Origin: CAZYEI01 sp964646425
Lineage (GTDB): Bacteria > Bacillota_I > Bacilli_A > RFN20 > JAISJY01
Reading direction: 5' to 3'
Length of the DNA stretch: 43,595 bases
NCBI GenBank assembly: GCA_964646425.1
Contig: CAZYEI010000009.1
Location: 1 to 43,595, forward strand
Of the stretch, positions 9,401 to 17,813 are shown in pieces. The translations under genes and the position numbers were made by a program. Below the pieces are notes generated by a model. That model was given only the letters and a program-made list of their open reading frames with translations, made no database searches and had not been told where the DNA came from. Position 1 is the stretch's first letter. The number at the start of each line of letters is the position of its first letter.

Positions 9401-10822
9401 TATCAACCAGTTGCTCATAATTTTACAAAAGAAGTGCTTGGTGAGAAAAATGTATTCCGTGCTGGTACTATTTTGACTGTTGCTGAAAAAACTGCTATAG
9501 GATATGCTAAAGGATATTTTGAGGATAAGGGGATTGAAAAATTCCGTCAAGCAGAATTAAAGCGCCTTGCTATGGGGTGTGAAGGAGTAAAAAGAACAAC
9601 TGGACAACATGCTGGGGGAATTATTGTTATTCCTAGTTATATGGATGTATTTGATGTAACTCCGATTCAATATCCTGCCGATGAACCGGAAGCTTCTTGG
9701 ATGACATCACACTATGATTTTCATGCTATTCATGATGAAATATTAAAACTTGATATTTTGGGCCATGTTGATCCTACGGCATTACGTATGTTAAAAGATA
9801 TTACAGGCATTGATCCTAAAGGATTACCTATGAATGATCCTGAAGTAATGGCCCTATTTAGTGGACCAGAAGTTATGAATGTTACTAAAGATGAGGTTTT
9901 AAATGAAGTTGGCTCTGCAGGCGTTCCTGAATTTGGTACAAATTTTGTAAAAGGATTGTTGAAAGAAACCAAACCAACGAAGTTTTCTGAGCTTGTACAA
10001 ATTTCTGGTTTGTCTCATGGTACAGATGTTTGGAATAATAACGCTCAAGAACTTATTAAACAACAAATTTGTAAACTTGACCAAGTTATTGGATGTCGTG
10101 ATGATATTATGTCATACTTGATTGAAAAAGGTTTACCAGCTCAAGATTCTTTTAAAATTATGGAAAGTGTTCGTAAGGGAAAAGGATTAACTGAAGATTG
10201 GAAAACTTTAATGCGAGAACATAAAGTCCCTGAGTGGTATATTGATTCTTGCTTGAAAATTAAATATATGTTCCCTAAAGCTCATGCTGTTGCCTATGTT
10301 ATGATGGCATTACGTGTTGCTTGGTATAAAATACATAAACCATTACATTATTATGCGACTTATTTTACTACTCGTTGTGATGCTTATGAAATATCTACGA
10401 TGATTGAAGGTAAAGGCTCTATTAGAGCAAGAATTATGGAAATTAAAGATAAAATAAAAGCTCATGAAGCAGTTAGTAATAAAGAAAATGCTTTATTAGA
10501 TACCTTTGATGTTGCTCTTGAAATGACTGCAAGGGGATATTCATTTGCAAATATCGATATTGAAAAATCTGATGCTACTAAATTTATTGTAGATGAAGAA
10601 AACAATCTATTAATTCCTCCGTTTTCATGTGTTGACGGATTAGGAATTAACGTTGCAGAATCGATTGTCAATGCAAGAAAAGAAAAACCATTTATTTCAA
10701 TTGAAGATGTAGAAAACCGTACATCATTATCTAAAACACTAATTCAAGAATTTAAAAAGATGGGAATTTTTCAAGATTTAGTTGAAGAAAATCAATTAGG
10801 TTTTGATTTGGTATTTGAATAA
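6488..10822 (+). CDS. polC: DNA polymerase III alpha subunit, PolC type
   Basis: Main replicative polymerase of low-G+C Gram-positives, with built-in 3'-5' proofreading. The 1444-residue product has the PolC order: N-terminal domain, OB-fold region near 215-320, PHP domain starting at HLHTKMS (near 324) with TDHGN, a DEDDh exonuclease inserted in the PHP domain (DFETTG near 415, VAHNAVFDFGFL, HRADYDAKV), the polymerase palm with GSRGSVGSSF, a zinc ribbon (CxxC near 907 and CPEC near 933), and the catalytic PDIDLNFSGEYQ near 962. TGQHAGGIIVIP, EILKLDILGHVDPT and the late FPKAHAVAYV are present. The start has GGGAGG at 6474-6479. It lies away from its usual Bacilli position after rseP-proS; rseP is 11 kb downstream and proS is not in the window. 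Confidence 0.98.
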   Translation: MDQILIDFFKAISFPNEMINHFNNAKVKKAIQFKKTNLLKVFIDIPKVLDVNVFNALMTYKNNYPDGNVEIVLVVNNQKLIFEEVIQVYFNNFIIKKYENTAALEGLQKIKVELKENKIIIPVSSEMQFSLFKGIIEELQKYFYSAGFMQVIDVLKYEVDENELLNRINAKKNQRIEETSLKAQAYDNEMQKYENATTLTNQTKFKKEYDKVTLHELRDDEQLVQVESKVFYIELQPIRNNKNIYTFYITDNTDSLEIKVFEGKRFSKEELDCIKKGSLIQVNGGMIYDTYRNSYVFEPTKITILDNSNDKGRIDTATEKRVELHLHTKMSTMDAVGDIDAYVKQAVKWGHKALAVTDHGNIHIFPNAQKAIPKGSDFKIIYGSECYMIDDKLVHAINPKDVDLEHAEYTILDFETTGLSARYDEIIEFGAIKISGGIEVDRFQTFIKPTKPLSSFTTELTGIREFDVRNAPTLREIMPRILKFIGDSIIVAHNAVFDFGFLNACVVKLGGKALTNPVIDTLPLARVVFPNLKAYSLGSVCRACNTDYDEEAAHRADYDAKVLSDAYLSMLGIITEKYNIKSHIQLNELQSETYYKHARPKHATLLVKNKEGLKNLYKIISESHTKYISDVARTPRDIINKYREGLLVGSACFNGELFDIASTKVEEELIKAIEFYDYIEIQPLENYTWLVDTKRAESLDKIKIILKDIVDAALKCEKLVVATGDVHYLNPEDKIYRDVYITAKSIGAGRHPLYDYKHRVKENPNQHFRTTNEMLDCFAFLGEELAYKLVVTNTNKVAEQIEVVTPVVDYLSTPKIDNAPEMLTELCYKNAKNVYGDPLPDIVRLRLEKELKSIIGNGFAVIYWIAYLLVNKSLSDGYLVGSRGSVGSSFVATMAGITEVNPLTPHYICHKCKHSEFLPEGTIPSGFDLPTKLCPECGEVMEGNGQNIPFETFLGFKGDKVPDIDLNFSGEYQPVAHNFTKEVLGEKNVFRAGTILTVAEKTAIGYAKGYFEDKGIEKFRQAELKRLAMGCEGVKRTTGQHAGGIIVIPSYMDVFDVTPIQYPADEPEASWMTSHYDFHAIHDEILKLDILGHVDPTALRMLKDITGIDPKGLPMNDPEVMALFSGPEVMNVTKDEVLNEVGSAGVPEFGTNFVKGLLKETKPTKFSELVQISGLSHGTDVWNNNAQELIKQQICKLDQVIGCRDDIMSYLIEKGLPAQDSFKIMESVRKGKGLTEDWKTLMREHKVPEWYIDSCLKIKYMFPKAHAVAYVMMALRVAWYKIHKPLHYYATYFTTRCDAYEISTMIEGKGSIRARIMEIKDKIKAHEAVSNKENALLDTFDVALEMTARGYSFANIDIEKSDATKFIVDEENNLLIPPFSCVDGLGINVAESIVNARKEKPFISIEDVENRTSLSKTLIQEFKKMGIFQDLVEENQLGFDLVFE

Positions 10823-10823
10823 A

Positions 10824-11000
10824 ATGAATAAAAAAATAAATATTTTAAAATGGATTAGTTTATTTTTTCTTTTCTTAACGATTATGGCAATTATGATATA
10901 TGCATTTACTCATAATTCAATTGTGATCCATATAGGGTATGGTATGGGGATAATTTTTATTTTAAGTCTAGACGCTTATATTCTTTTAAAAAAAGAATAA
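10824..11000 (+). CDS. Small two-helix membrane protein
   Basis: A 58-residue product not recognised as any family. A basic start (MNKKINILKW) leads into two predicted membrane helices, roughly residues 10-28 and 32-53, and it ends in KKE. The ATG lies one base after the polC stop codon, which suggests translational coupling; no strong ribosome binding site is visible. The downstream MutS-like gene also encodes a membrane protein, so the two may work together, but there is no direct evidence. Confidence 0.55.
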   Translation: MNKKINILKWISLFFLFLTIMAIMIYAFTHNSIVIHIGYGMGIIFILSLDAYILLKKE

Positions 11001-11035
11001 AAATAACTCTTCTGTTTTAATAAAGGATGATAAAA

Positions 11036-12790
11036 ATGGTAAAAAAAGAAGAACTAAATGAACAAATAACAGCATTGCAAAAATTGCAAAAAAAATGTAA
11101 TAAAACGATTAATAAACTATCATTACTACGTTTATTTGCTTTTTTAGCATTAATTGTTTTAGGAATTACTTGTATTGTTTATTTTGAAATTATATTATTT
11201 TTTATTACAATAGTTATTTTAATAGTTTTTCTGATTTTAATTAATATTCAGGAAAAAAAATTCCAAGAATTAACATTTTATAATAATAAAATTAAAGTGT
11301 TTCAAGAATATCGAGAAAGATTAACAAATGGTTGGAAAAAATTTAATGATAGAGGAGATAATTTGGGAATTGAAATTCCAAATATGGCTTTTGATGTTGA
11401 TATAGTTGGGGAAAACTCACTTTTTCAATATTTAAATGTTTGCACAACGATTGATGGAAAGAAAAAGTTAGCTTCTCTGCTTATAAATGGTCGAGATTCG
11501 ATTGAGGAAATTAATAAAAGTAGTGAAAGTGTTGCAGATTATTCTTCTTTTTGGAAGGAAAATATTGAGTTTCAAGCCTATTTAAAAGAGTTTGATAAAA
11601 AAATATATCGTATTAAGAGAAATACAATTGCTTTCCCTAAAAATATAAATAAAAAATCTAAAACTTTATATATTGGTTTATTTTTGACTGTATTACTTTT
11701 TTTAAGTATATTTTTTTCAATTTTAAAAGTAATTAGTCCCTCTTTTATTTTTCCTATTATGTTACTTCAATTAAGTCTTAGTTTTATAGATAAAGATAAA
11801 AAATTATTAGCTTCAATTGAAGATGCTACTCTTTATTATTATTCATTAAAGAAATGTTACCTTCATATAGGCAATATTTCTTTTGCAAATACAACAAACA
11901 TTGAAAACAAAAAAAGAATAGAAAACGCTGTTAAATCAATTAATAAATTAGGAAAAATTAATCAATTAAGTAGTCTTTATCGCAATGGTATTTCTAATTT
12001 AATTCTAAATATGCTTTTTCCATTTAATGATTTTTTGATTTTAAAATATTTAAAATTTGCTAAAGATAATCTTTTGATATTAGAAGATAGTATTGCTGCT
12101 TTACAGCATTTTGAAATTACTGCTAGCTTAGCAAATATTAGTTTTACTAAAAATAATATTTGTAAACCTCATATTGATTCTAATATTAATTTAACTTTTT
12201 GTGATTTAAAGCATCCATTGATAATTGAAGATGATTGTATTAGCAATAGTTTTGAAATAAAAGAAAATATTAATATTATCACTGGTTCTAATATGAGTGG
12301 CAAAACATCCTTTTTAAGAACACTTGCTATAAATATTGTTTTAATGAAAGCAGGAACATTTGTGCTTGCTTCTGCCTTTAATTCTTCTAATTTTAAAATA
12401 TTTACTTCAATGAGAGTTAAAGATGATATTCAAAATGGCATTTCGACATTTTATGCTGAACTATTAAGGATTAAAGAGGCAATTGATTATAGTGCAAAAA
12501 AAGAACCGATTATTTTGTTAGTAGATGAAATTTTTAAAGGAACAAATATGAATGATAGATTAATCGGAGCAAAGTCTGTAATGAAGAAACTGAATTTAAA
12601 TCATGTTATTTTGTTTATTACTACTCATGATTTTGAATTATGTGATTTTAATGAGGTTAAACTAAATAATTATCATTTTACTGAATATTATATTGATAAT
12701 AAAATTAAATTTGATTATTTAATAAAAAATGGAAAATGTCAAACGACAAACGCAATATATTTAATGAAAAATACAGGTATTATGGATTAA
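11036..12790 (+). CDS. Membrane-anchored MutS-like ATPase
   Basis: The 584-residue product ends in a MutS domain V ATPase: Walker A GSNMSGKTS near 417-425, Walker B LLVDEIFKGTN, then NDRLIGA and a TTHD switch motif. It lacks the mismatch-recognition and connector domains of MutS1. Instead it has two adjacent N-terminal membrane helices (about residues 29-75) and two more hydrophobic segments near 210-255. Such membrane-linked MutS-family proteins of about 600 residues occur in Firmicutes with no established mismatch-repair role, so "mutS" would mislead. I start at ATG 11036 because AAAGG (11022-11026) is correctly spaced for it; an earlier ATG at 11027 sits against that site. Confidence 0.85.
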   Translation: MVKKEELNEQITALQKLQKKCNKTINKLSLLRLFAFLALIVLGITCIVYFEIILFFITIVILIVFLILINIQEKKFQELTFYNNKIKVFQEYRERLTNGWKKFNDRGDNLGIEIPNMAFDVDIVGENSLFQYLNVCTTIDGKKKLASLLINGRDSIEEINKSSESVADYSSFWKENIEFQAYLKEFDKKIYRIKRNTIAFPKNINKKSKTLYIGLFLTVLLFLSIFFSILKVISPSFIFPIMLLQLSLSFIDKDKKLLASIEDATLYYYSLKKCYLHIGNISFANTTNIENKKRIENAVKSINKLGKINQLSSLYRNGISNLILNMLFPFNDFLILKYLKFAKDNLLILEDSIAALQHFEITASLANISFTKNNICKPHIDSNINLTFCDLKHPLIIEDDCISNSFEIKENINIITGSNMSGKTSFLRTLAINIVLMKAGTFVLASAFNSSNFKIFTSMRVKDDIQNGISTFYAELLRIKEAIDYSAKKEPIILLVDEIFKGTNMNDRLIGAKSVMKKLNLNHVILFITTHDFELCDFNEVKLNNYHFTEYYIDNKIKFDYLIKNGKCQTTNAIYLMKNTGIMD

Positions 12791-12810
12791 AAATATGGTT
12801 AAAAAATAAT

Positions 12811-12838
12811 TTGCTTTTTAAAAAAAATAGTGTAAAAT
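12811..12838 (+). promoter_or_regulatory. Candidate promoter for the P-type ATPase leader
   Basis: TTGCTT (12811-12816) and TAAAAT (12833-12838) are separated by 16 bases, with TG directly before the -10 box. Transcription would begin near 12845, giving a leader of about 170 bases containing the riboswitch candidate and its terminator. Confidence 0.55.
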
Positions 12839-12859
12839 ATTAAGTACAATAAAATATAT

Positions 12860-12952
12860 ACTCTATTGAGGGAGTAGTTTGCGTTATTTACGTTGATAAA
12901 GTCAACAACACTGTTTCTTAAATGAATCTGGCTTATCTTTAAAACAAGACTC
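12860..12952 (+). ncRNA. Candidate yybP-ykoY (Mn2+) riboswitch aptamer
   Basis: The leader of the P-type ATPase has, in order, GGGAGTAG (12870-12877), a short helix-forming stretch, GTCAACA (12901-12907) and ACAAGAC (12944-12950). As I recall the yybP-ykoY class, GGGGAGUAG opening, a GUCAACA-like segment and a closing CAAGAC are its conserved stretches, and it commonly precedes Mn2+ exporters, including P-type ATPases of streptococci and lactococci. The last segment is also the left arm of the terminator at 12941-12988, the expected architecture for a transcriptional ON switch. I could not run a covariance search, so family membership rests on these short motifs and the gene context. Confidence 0.65.
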
Positions 12953-12988
12953 ATAAATGTGCATGTACACAGGGAGTCTTGTTTTTTT
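12941..12988 (+). terminator. Riboswitch terminator before the P-type ATPase
   Basis: AAAACAAGACTC (12941-12952) pairs over 12 bp with GAGTCTTGTTTT (12974-12985), and the T-tract runs to 12988. The 21-base loop contains its own TGTG/CACA mini-stem. It lies wholly upstream of the ATPase ribosome binding site, so it must be bypassed for expression. Confidence 0.85.
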
Positions 12989-13014
12989 GTGCTTATAGAA
13001 AAGGGGGATTATTA

Positions 13015-15672
13015 ATGAATAATGCATTTTATGCAAAAGAAAAAGAAACTGTGATAAAAGAATTGAATTCTTCGATGGAAGGTTTAAGTAGCAGTGAAGC
13101 AAAAGAAAGGCTTAAGAACTATGGTGAAAACAAATTAATAGAAAAAAAGAAAGATTCAATCTATATTAAGTTTTTTAAACAATTTAGTGATGTGATGGTT
13201 ATTATTTTGCTGTGTGCCGCTTTGATTACGAGCATTATAGCACTTTATGAAAATGATTATAGTGAATTTATTGATGTTGGAATTATTTTGGCTATAGTTA
13301 TTATTAATGCGATTATTGGTGTGGTTCAAGAACAAAAAGCAGAAAATGCTCTTGAGGCATTGAAAAAAATGAATAAAACTTATGTTAAGGTTAAAAGAGA
13401 TAAAGAAATTTCGTTAATTGAATCACAAGAAATAGTTGTAGGTGATATAGTTTTATTAGAAGCTGGTGATGTGGCACCTGCCGATATTCGCTTGCTTAAA
13501 ACACATTCATTGAAAGTTGAAGAATCTTCACTAACTGGAGAATCTGTTGCTGTTGAAAAGAATAGCGAAGTACTTATAACAAAAGATGTTTCACTTGGTG
13601 ATTGTAATAATATGGTGTTTTCTACTGGTATTGTTACATATGGTAGAGGAGAAGGAATTGTTGTTGCTACGGGAATGAATACAGAAATTGGACATATAGC
13701 TTCAATGTTAACTGAGGAAAAGGATTCAAAAACTCCAATTCAAAAAAAGTTAGATAAGACAGGTAAAATAATTTCTCTTGTTGTTATTGCAATTGCTTTG
13801 CTGATATTTATAATTAGAATATTAGCTTCGTTTGAACTAGGAATAACCTTAGATACAATTATTGACTCATTTATGACTTCTGTAGCTATTGCAGTAGCGG
13901 CAATACCGGAGGGACTAACTGCAGTAATTACAATAATTATGGCTATAGGTATGCAAAAAATGAGTAAACATCATGCAATTATTAAACGGATTCCTGCTGT
14001 TGAAACATTAGGTAGTACCCAAATTATTTGTAGTGATAAAACAGGTACTTTAACTTTAAATAAAATGACGGTTAAAGAGGTATATTCTAATGGTGAATAT
14101 GGTAAGGAAAAATTATTTCAATGTATGTTATTATGCAATGATTCAAAGATTAAGCATGAAGAAGTTAAATTAAAATTTATTGGTGACCCAACAGAAACAG
14201 CTTTATTTGATTATATTTATAATCAAAATGATGTTTTACTACAACAAATTATTTCTGAATGTCCTCGTATTGATGAAATACCTTTTGATAGCGAACGGAA
14301 ATTGATGACTACAGTAAATAAAGTAAAAGGTAAAGAGATAGTGTTTACTAAAGGTGCAATTGATCAATTGCTTGATTGTTGTGAATATTTATTAATAAAT
14401 AATGAAATAAAAGAAATTAATAAAGAATATCGAAAAGAAATTTTGAATGTTAATGCTGCATATGCAAAAAAAGCGATGAGAGTATTGGCGTATGCATATA
14501 AAGAATATGATAATGAAAACTTAGAACAGAACTTGATATTTGTTGGATTAACGGGAATGATTGATCCTCCACGTATTGAAGTTAAAGAAGCAGTGGCAAC
14601 TTGTCATAAAGCGGGGATTACTCCAATCATGATTACTGGAGATCATAAAGATACAGCTTTTGCTATTGCTAAAGAATTGGATATAGTCAAAGATGAATCG
14701 CAAGTTATTACAGGAAAAGAATTAAATAAAATGAGTGATCATGATTTAGAAATGAATGTTGATAAATATAAAGTATACGCTAGAGTAAGTCCGGAACATA
14801 AGGTTCGCATTGTTAAAGCTTGGAAAAATAATGGGAAAATAGTGGCGATGACTGGAGATGGAGTTAATGATGCACCATCGCTAAAAACTGCTGATATTGG
14901 AATTGGTATGGGAATTACAGGTACTGATGTTACTAAAAATGCTGCTGATATGATATTAGAGGATGATAATTTCTCTACAATTGTGGTTGCTGTTAGCGAA
15001 GGAAGAAAAATATTTGATAATATTCAAAAAACTATTCAGTTTTTACTTTCTGCCAACATTACAGAAGTATTGTCATTGTTAATTGTAACAATAGTTTTCT
15101 CTTTTTCTAAAGATACTCATGCTTTTTTACTTCCAATTCAAATATTGTGGGTTAATCTAGTTACCGATAGTTTTCCGGCATTGGCACTTGGTATGGAAGA
15201 GGGAAATGATGATATTATGAATAATTCACCTAGAAAAAATCAGTCGCATTTATTTGCAGGACATTTGGGAATTAATATAATTTATCAAGGACTATTACAA
15301 ACAATAATTGTATTATCGATTTTCTTTTTTGCTTTATCTAATTATGGACATGAAGTGGCAAGTACAATGGCATTTATAACATTATGTTTAATTCAATTGT
15401 TTCACTGTTATAATAATAAAAGTCTAAATAATTCTATTTTTAATAAAAATCTATTCAAAAATAAGCTAATGAACTTATCATTTATTATTGGTTTAGTTTT
15501 AACTATTTCGGTTGAAATTGTTCCAGGGCTAAGTAAAATATTTAGTTTAAGTTCGTTGAATTTAATACAATGGATAATTGTGCTTGGTGCATCAATGCTA
15601 ATTATTCCTTGTGTAGAATTAATTAAGTGTATAATTTTAAAAATAAAAAAAGTTAAAAAAATTGAATTATAA
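13015..15672 (+). CDS. Cation-transporting P-type ATPase (Ca2+/Mn2+ type)
   Basis: An 885-residue P2-type ATPase that exports a divalent cation using ATP. It has an N-terminal cation-ATPase domain, the actuator motif SSLTGES, the fourth membrane helix with AAIPEGLTA, the phosphorylation site DKTGT at about 341-345, KGA in the nucleotide domain, MITGDH, TGDGVNDAPSLK, and the fifth and sixth helices with NITEV and NLVTDSFPALALG, which carry cation ligands of Ca2+ pumps. Sequence alone would suggest Ca2+, but the riboswitch candidate points to Mn2+ efflux. I start at ATG 13015 because of AGGGGG at 13002-13007; an upstream in-frame extension would run into the terminator hairpin. Confidence 0.93.
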   Translation: MNNAFYAKEKETVIKELNSSMEGLSSSEAKERLKNYGENKLIEKKKDSIYIKFFKQFSDVMVIILLCAALITSIIALYENDYSEFIDVGIILAIVIINAIIGVVQEQKAENALEALKKMNKTYVKVKRDKEISLIESQEIVVGDIVLLEAGDVAPADIRLLKTHSLKVEESSLTGESVAVEKNSEVLITKDVSLGDCNNMVFSTGIVTYGRGEGIVVATGMNTEIGHIASMLTEEKDSKTPIQKKLDKTGKIISLVVIAIALLIFIIRILASFELGITLDTIIDSFMTSVAIAVAAIPEGLTAVITIIMAIGMQKMSKHHAIIKRIPAVETLGSTQIICSDKTGTLTLNKMTVKEVYSNGEYGKEKLFQCMLLCNDSKIKHEEVKLKFIGDPTETALFDYIYNQNDVLLQQIISECPRIDEIPFDSERKLMTTVNKVKGKEIVFTKGAIDQLLDCCEYLLINNEIKEINKEYRKEILNVNAAYAKKAMRVLAYAYKEYDNENLEQNLIFVGLTGMIDPPRIEVKEAVATCHKAGITPIMITGDHKDTAFAIAKELDIVKDESQVITGKELNKMSDHDLEMNVDKYKVYARVSPEHKVRIVKAWKNNGKIVAMTGDGVNDAPSLKTADIGIGMGITGTDVTKNAADMILEDDNFSTIVVAVSEGRKIFDNIQKTIQFLLSANITEVLSLLIVTIVFSFSKDTHAFLLPIQILWVNLVTDSFPALALGMEEGNDDIMNNSPRKNQSHLFAGHLGINIIYQGLLQTIIVLSIFFFALSNYGHEVASTMAFITLCLIQLFHCYNNKSLNNSIFNKNLFKNKLMNLSFIIGLVLTISVEIVPGLSKIFSLSSLNLIQWIIVLGASMLIIPCVELIKCIILKIKKVKKIEL

Positions 15673-15768
15673 AAATGATCTTTTTAAATTTTAGGCTATT
15701 TATAAATCAATAAGCGAAAAACAAATCCAAATTAATGATAAAATACATTTGATTTGCTATAAAAAGTC

Positions 15769-15797
15769 TTGATAAAAAATGTAAAAAGTGGTAAAAT
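15769..15797 (+). promoter_or_regulatory. rpsB-tsf promoter
   Basis: TTGATA (15769-15774) and TAAAAT (15792-15797) are separated by 17 bases, a good sigma-A promoter. The predicted start near 15804 leaves a leader of about 120 bases before rpsB. Confidence 0.75.
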
Positions 15798-15803
15798 AAC
15801 TAA

Positions 15804-15908
15804 GCTTGCTATGGAGTGAGTAAATACACACATTACTTATACTTCGAGTGTGCCTTTAGAAACTACATAAAGGTTAAGAAGAATTAGAGTAATGGAGGAC
15901 ATTAACAC
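15804..15908 (+). promoter_or_regulatory. Structured rpsB leader
   Basis: The leader can form several helices: AGTAA with TTACT and CACAC with GTGTG in its first half (these two overlap and compete), and CCTTTA with TAAAGG around a 9-base loop in its second half. No T-run follows, so it is not an ordinary terminator. Ribosomal protein leaders often bind their own product; an S2-binding role here is inference and I do not match it to a named motif. Confidence 0.35.
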
Positions 15909-15923
15909 AGGAGGAAAATGAAA

Positions 15924-16901
15924 ATGAATGAAGAAGTAGTTATGTCAGAAGTAATTGCAGATGAAAAAGCACCTGTAATTACAATGAGAAAGTTGTTAGA
16001 AACAGGAGTTCACTTTGGACATCAAACAAGACGTTGGAATCCAAAAATGAAACCATATGTTTATACAGCTAGAAATGGAATCTACATTATTGATTTAAAC
16101 AAAACTGTAGAGGCTATCCAAAATGCATATGATGCATTAAAGAAAATTGTAGATGATGGTGGTAAAGTATTATTTGTAGGTACAAAGAAACAATGCCAAG
16201 AAATCGTTAAGGAAGAAGCATTAAGATCAGGCTCTTTCTATGCAACTAATCGTTGGCTAGGTGGAACTTTAACAAACTTTAGAACAATTCAAAAGAGAAT
16301 TAAAAGATTAAAAGATATCGAAGCAATGCAAGAAGATGGAACATTTGATGCTCTACCTAAGAAAGAAGTTGCTTTAATTAAGAAAGAAGCAGAAAAATTA
16401 GAAAAATCATTAGGTGGAATTAAAGAAATGAGAAAAGTTCCTAATGCATTATTTGTTATTGACCCTCGTGTTGAACATAATGCAGTAGCTGAAGCTCGTC
16501 GTTTAAATATTCCGGTATTTGCTATTGTTGATACAAATAGTGATCCTGATTTAGCTGATTATGTAATCCCTGCTAATGATGATGCTACAAGAGCTGTTAA
16601 GTTAATTGTAACTGTTATGGCAGATGCTGTTGTAGAATCAAAAGGCGGAGAAACAGTAATTGCCTATACTAAGGATGAAGTAACTACAGAAGTTTCAATG
16701 GATGATGCTATTAAAAATGCTGATCAAAGAGCAGAAGAACAAAGAGCAAATGCTCGTGCTGCTTATCAAGCAAGATTAACTCAAAGAAATCCTAGAGGCC
16801 GTAAGTTTGATAATAAAAAAGAAGAAGCTGCTCCAAAAGCAGATGCTCCTGTAGTAGAAGAAACTGCAACAGAAGTTACTTCAACTACAGATGCTGAATA
16901 A
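15924..16901 (+). CDS. rpsB: 30S ribosomal protein S2
   Basis: Structural protein of the small ribosomal subunit. The family core begins at MRKLLETGVHFGHQTRRWNPKMKPY and continues with GGKVLFVGTKKQ, RWLGGTLTNF, DPRVEHNAVAEARRL and IVDTNSDPDLADYVIPANDDA. At 325 residues it is much longer than the usual 230-260: about 20 extra acidic residues at the N-terminus and about 80 at the C-terminus, ending in an acidic Ala/Glu/Thr tail. Long S2 tails are also found in Mollicutes. AGGAGG at 15909-15914 fits the ATG at 15924 (9 bases) better than the ATG at 15918 (3 bases). tsf follows after 19 bases. Confidence 0.96.
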   Translation: MNEEVVMSEVIADEKAPVITMRKLLETGVHFGHQTRRWNPKMKPYVYTARNGIYIIDLNKTVEAIQNAYDALKKIVDDGGKVLFVGTKKQCQEIVKEEALRSGSFYATNRWLGGTLTNFRTIQKRIKRLKDIEAMQEDGTFDALPKKEVALIKKEAEKLEKSLGGIKEMRKVPNALFVIDPRVEHNAVAEARRLNIPVFAIVDTNSDPDLADYVIPANDDATRAVKLIVTVMADAVVESKGGETVIAYTKDEVTTEVSMDDAIKNADQRAEEQRANARAAYQARLTQRNPRGRKFDNKKEEAAPKADAPVVEETATEVTSTTDAE

Positions 16902-16920
16902 TATTTAGGAGGATAAGAAA

Positions 16921-17811
16921 ATGGCTGTTACAACTGAATTAATTAAAATAGTACGTGAACGCAGTGGTGCTGGAATGTTAGATTGCAAAAAGGCATTAGA
17001 AGCTTGTGATTGTGATGTAGATAAAGCTTGTGATTGGCTAAGAGAAAAAGGAATTGCGAAAGCAGCTAAGAAGGCTAGCCGTATTGCTGCTGAAGGTATT
17101 TGTTCAATTAAAGTTGCTGGAAATAAAGCTGTTATCTTAGAAGTTAATACTGAAACTGACTTTGCTGCAAAAAGTGATGTATTTAAGGCTTTGGTGGCAG
17201 AAATTACAGATAACTTATTAGCAGGAGCACCTGCAAATTTAGAAGCTGCTTTAGCATTAGAAGTTAATGGAACTACAATTGATGAAACATTGAAAGCAGC
17301 TACAGGACAAATTGGTGAAAAATTAAGTCTTCGTCGTGTAGATGTATTACATAAGACAGATGCACAATCATTTGGCTCTTATATTCATATGGGCGGAAGC
17401 ATTGGTACAGTTGTTGTTGTTGATGGCGCTGATAAAGAAGCAGTTGCAAAAGATATTGCTATGCACGCTGCAGCAAGTAATCCATCTTACATTTCACGTA
17501 ATGATGTTCCTGCATCTTATATTGAAAATGAAACACACATTCAAATGGAAGCTGCAAAAGTTGATCCTAAATTAGTTGGAAAACCTGAAAATGTCTTAAA
17601 AGGTATTGTTGCAGGAAAAGTAAATAAATCATTAAGTGAGATTTGTTTATTAGATCAACCATTTGTTAAGGATCCAAGTGTTAGCGTTGCTCAATATGCA
17701 AAAAATAATGGAACTTCAGTTGTTACTGCTGTTCGTTATGGTGTTGGAGAAGGTATCGAAAAACGCCAAGAAAATTTTGCTGATGAAGTAATGAAACAAA
17801 TTAATGGTTAA
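16921..17811 (+). CDS. tsf: Translation elongation factor Ts
   Basis: Guanine nucleotide exchange factor that recycles EF-Tu. The 296-residue product has the N-terminal UBA-like domain with RERSGAGMLDCKKALEAC and the conserved ETDFAAKSDVF stretch that contacts EF-Tu. MAMHAAASNP-type sequence (here IAMHAAASNPSY) marks the second half. The ribosome binding site is TAGGAGGA. It forms the second gene of the rpsB operon and is followed by a strong terminator. Confidence 0.97.
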   Translation: MAVTTELIKIVRERSGAGMLDCKKALEACDCDVDKACDWLREKGIAKAAKKASRIAAEGICSIKVAGNKAVILEVNTETDFAAKSDVFKALVAEITDNLLAGAPANLEAALALEVNGTTIDETLKAATGQIGEKLSLRRVDVLHKTDAQSFGSYIHMGGSIGTVVVVDGADKEAVAKDIAMHAAASNPSYISRNDVPASYIENETHIQMEAAKVDPKLVGKPENVLKGIVAGKVNKSLSEICLLDQPFVKDPSVSVAQYAKNNGTSVVTAVRYGVGEGIEKRQENFADEVMKQING

Positions 17812-17813
17812 TT

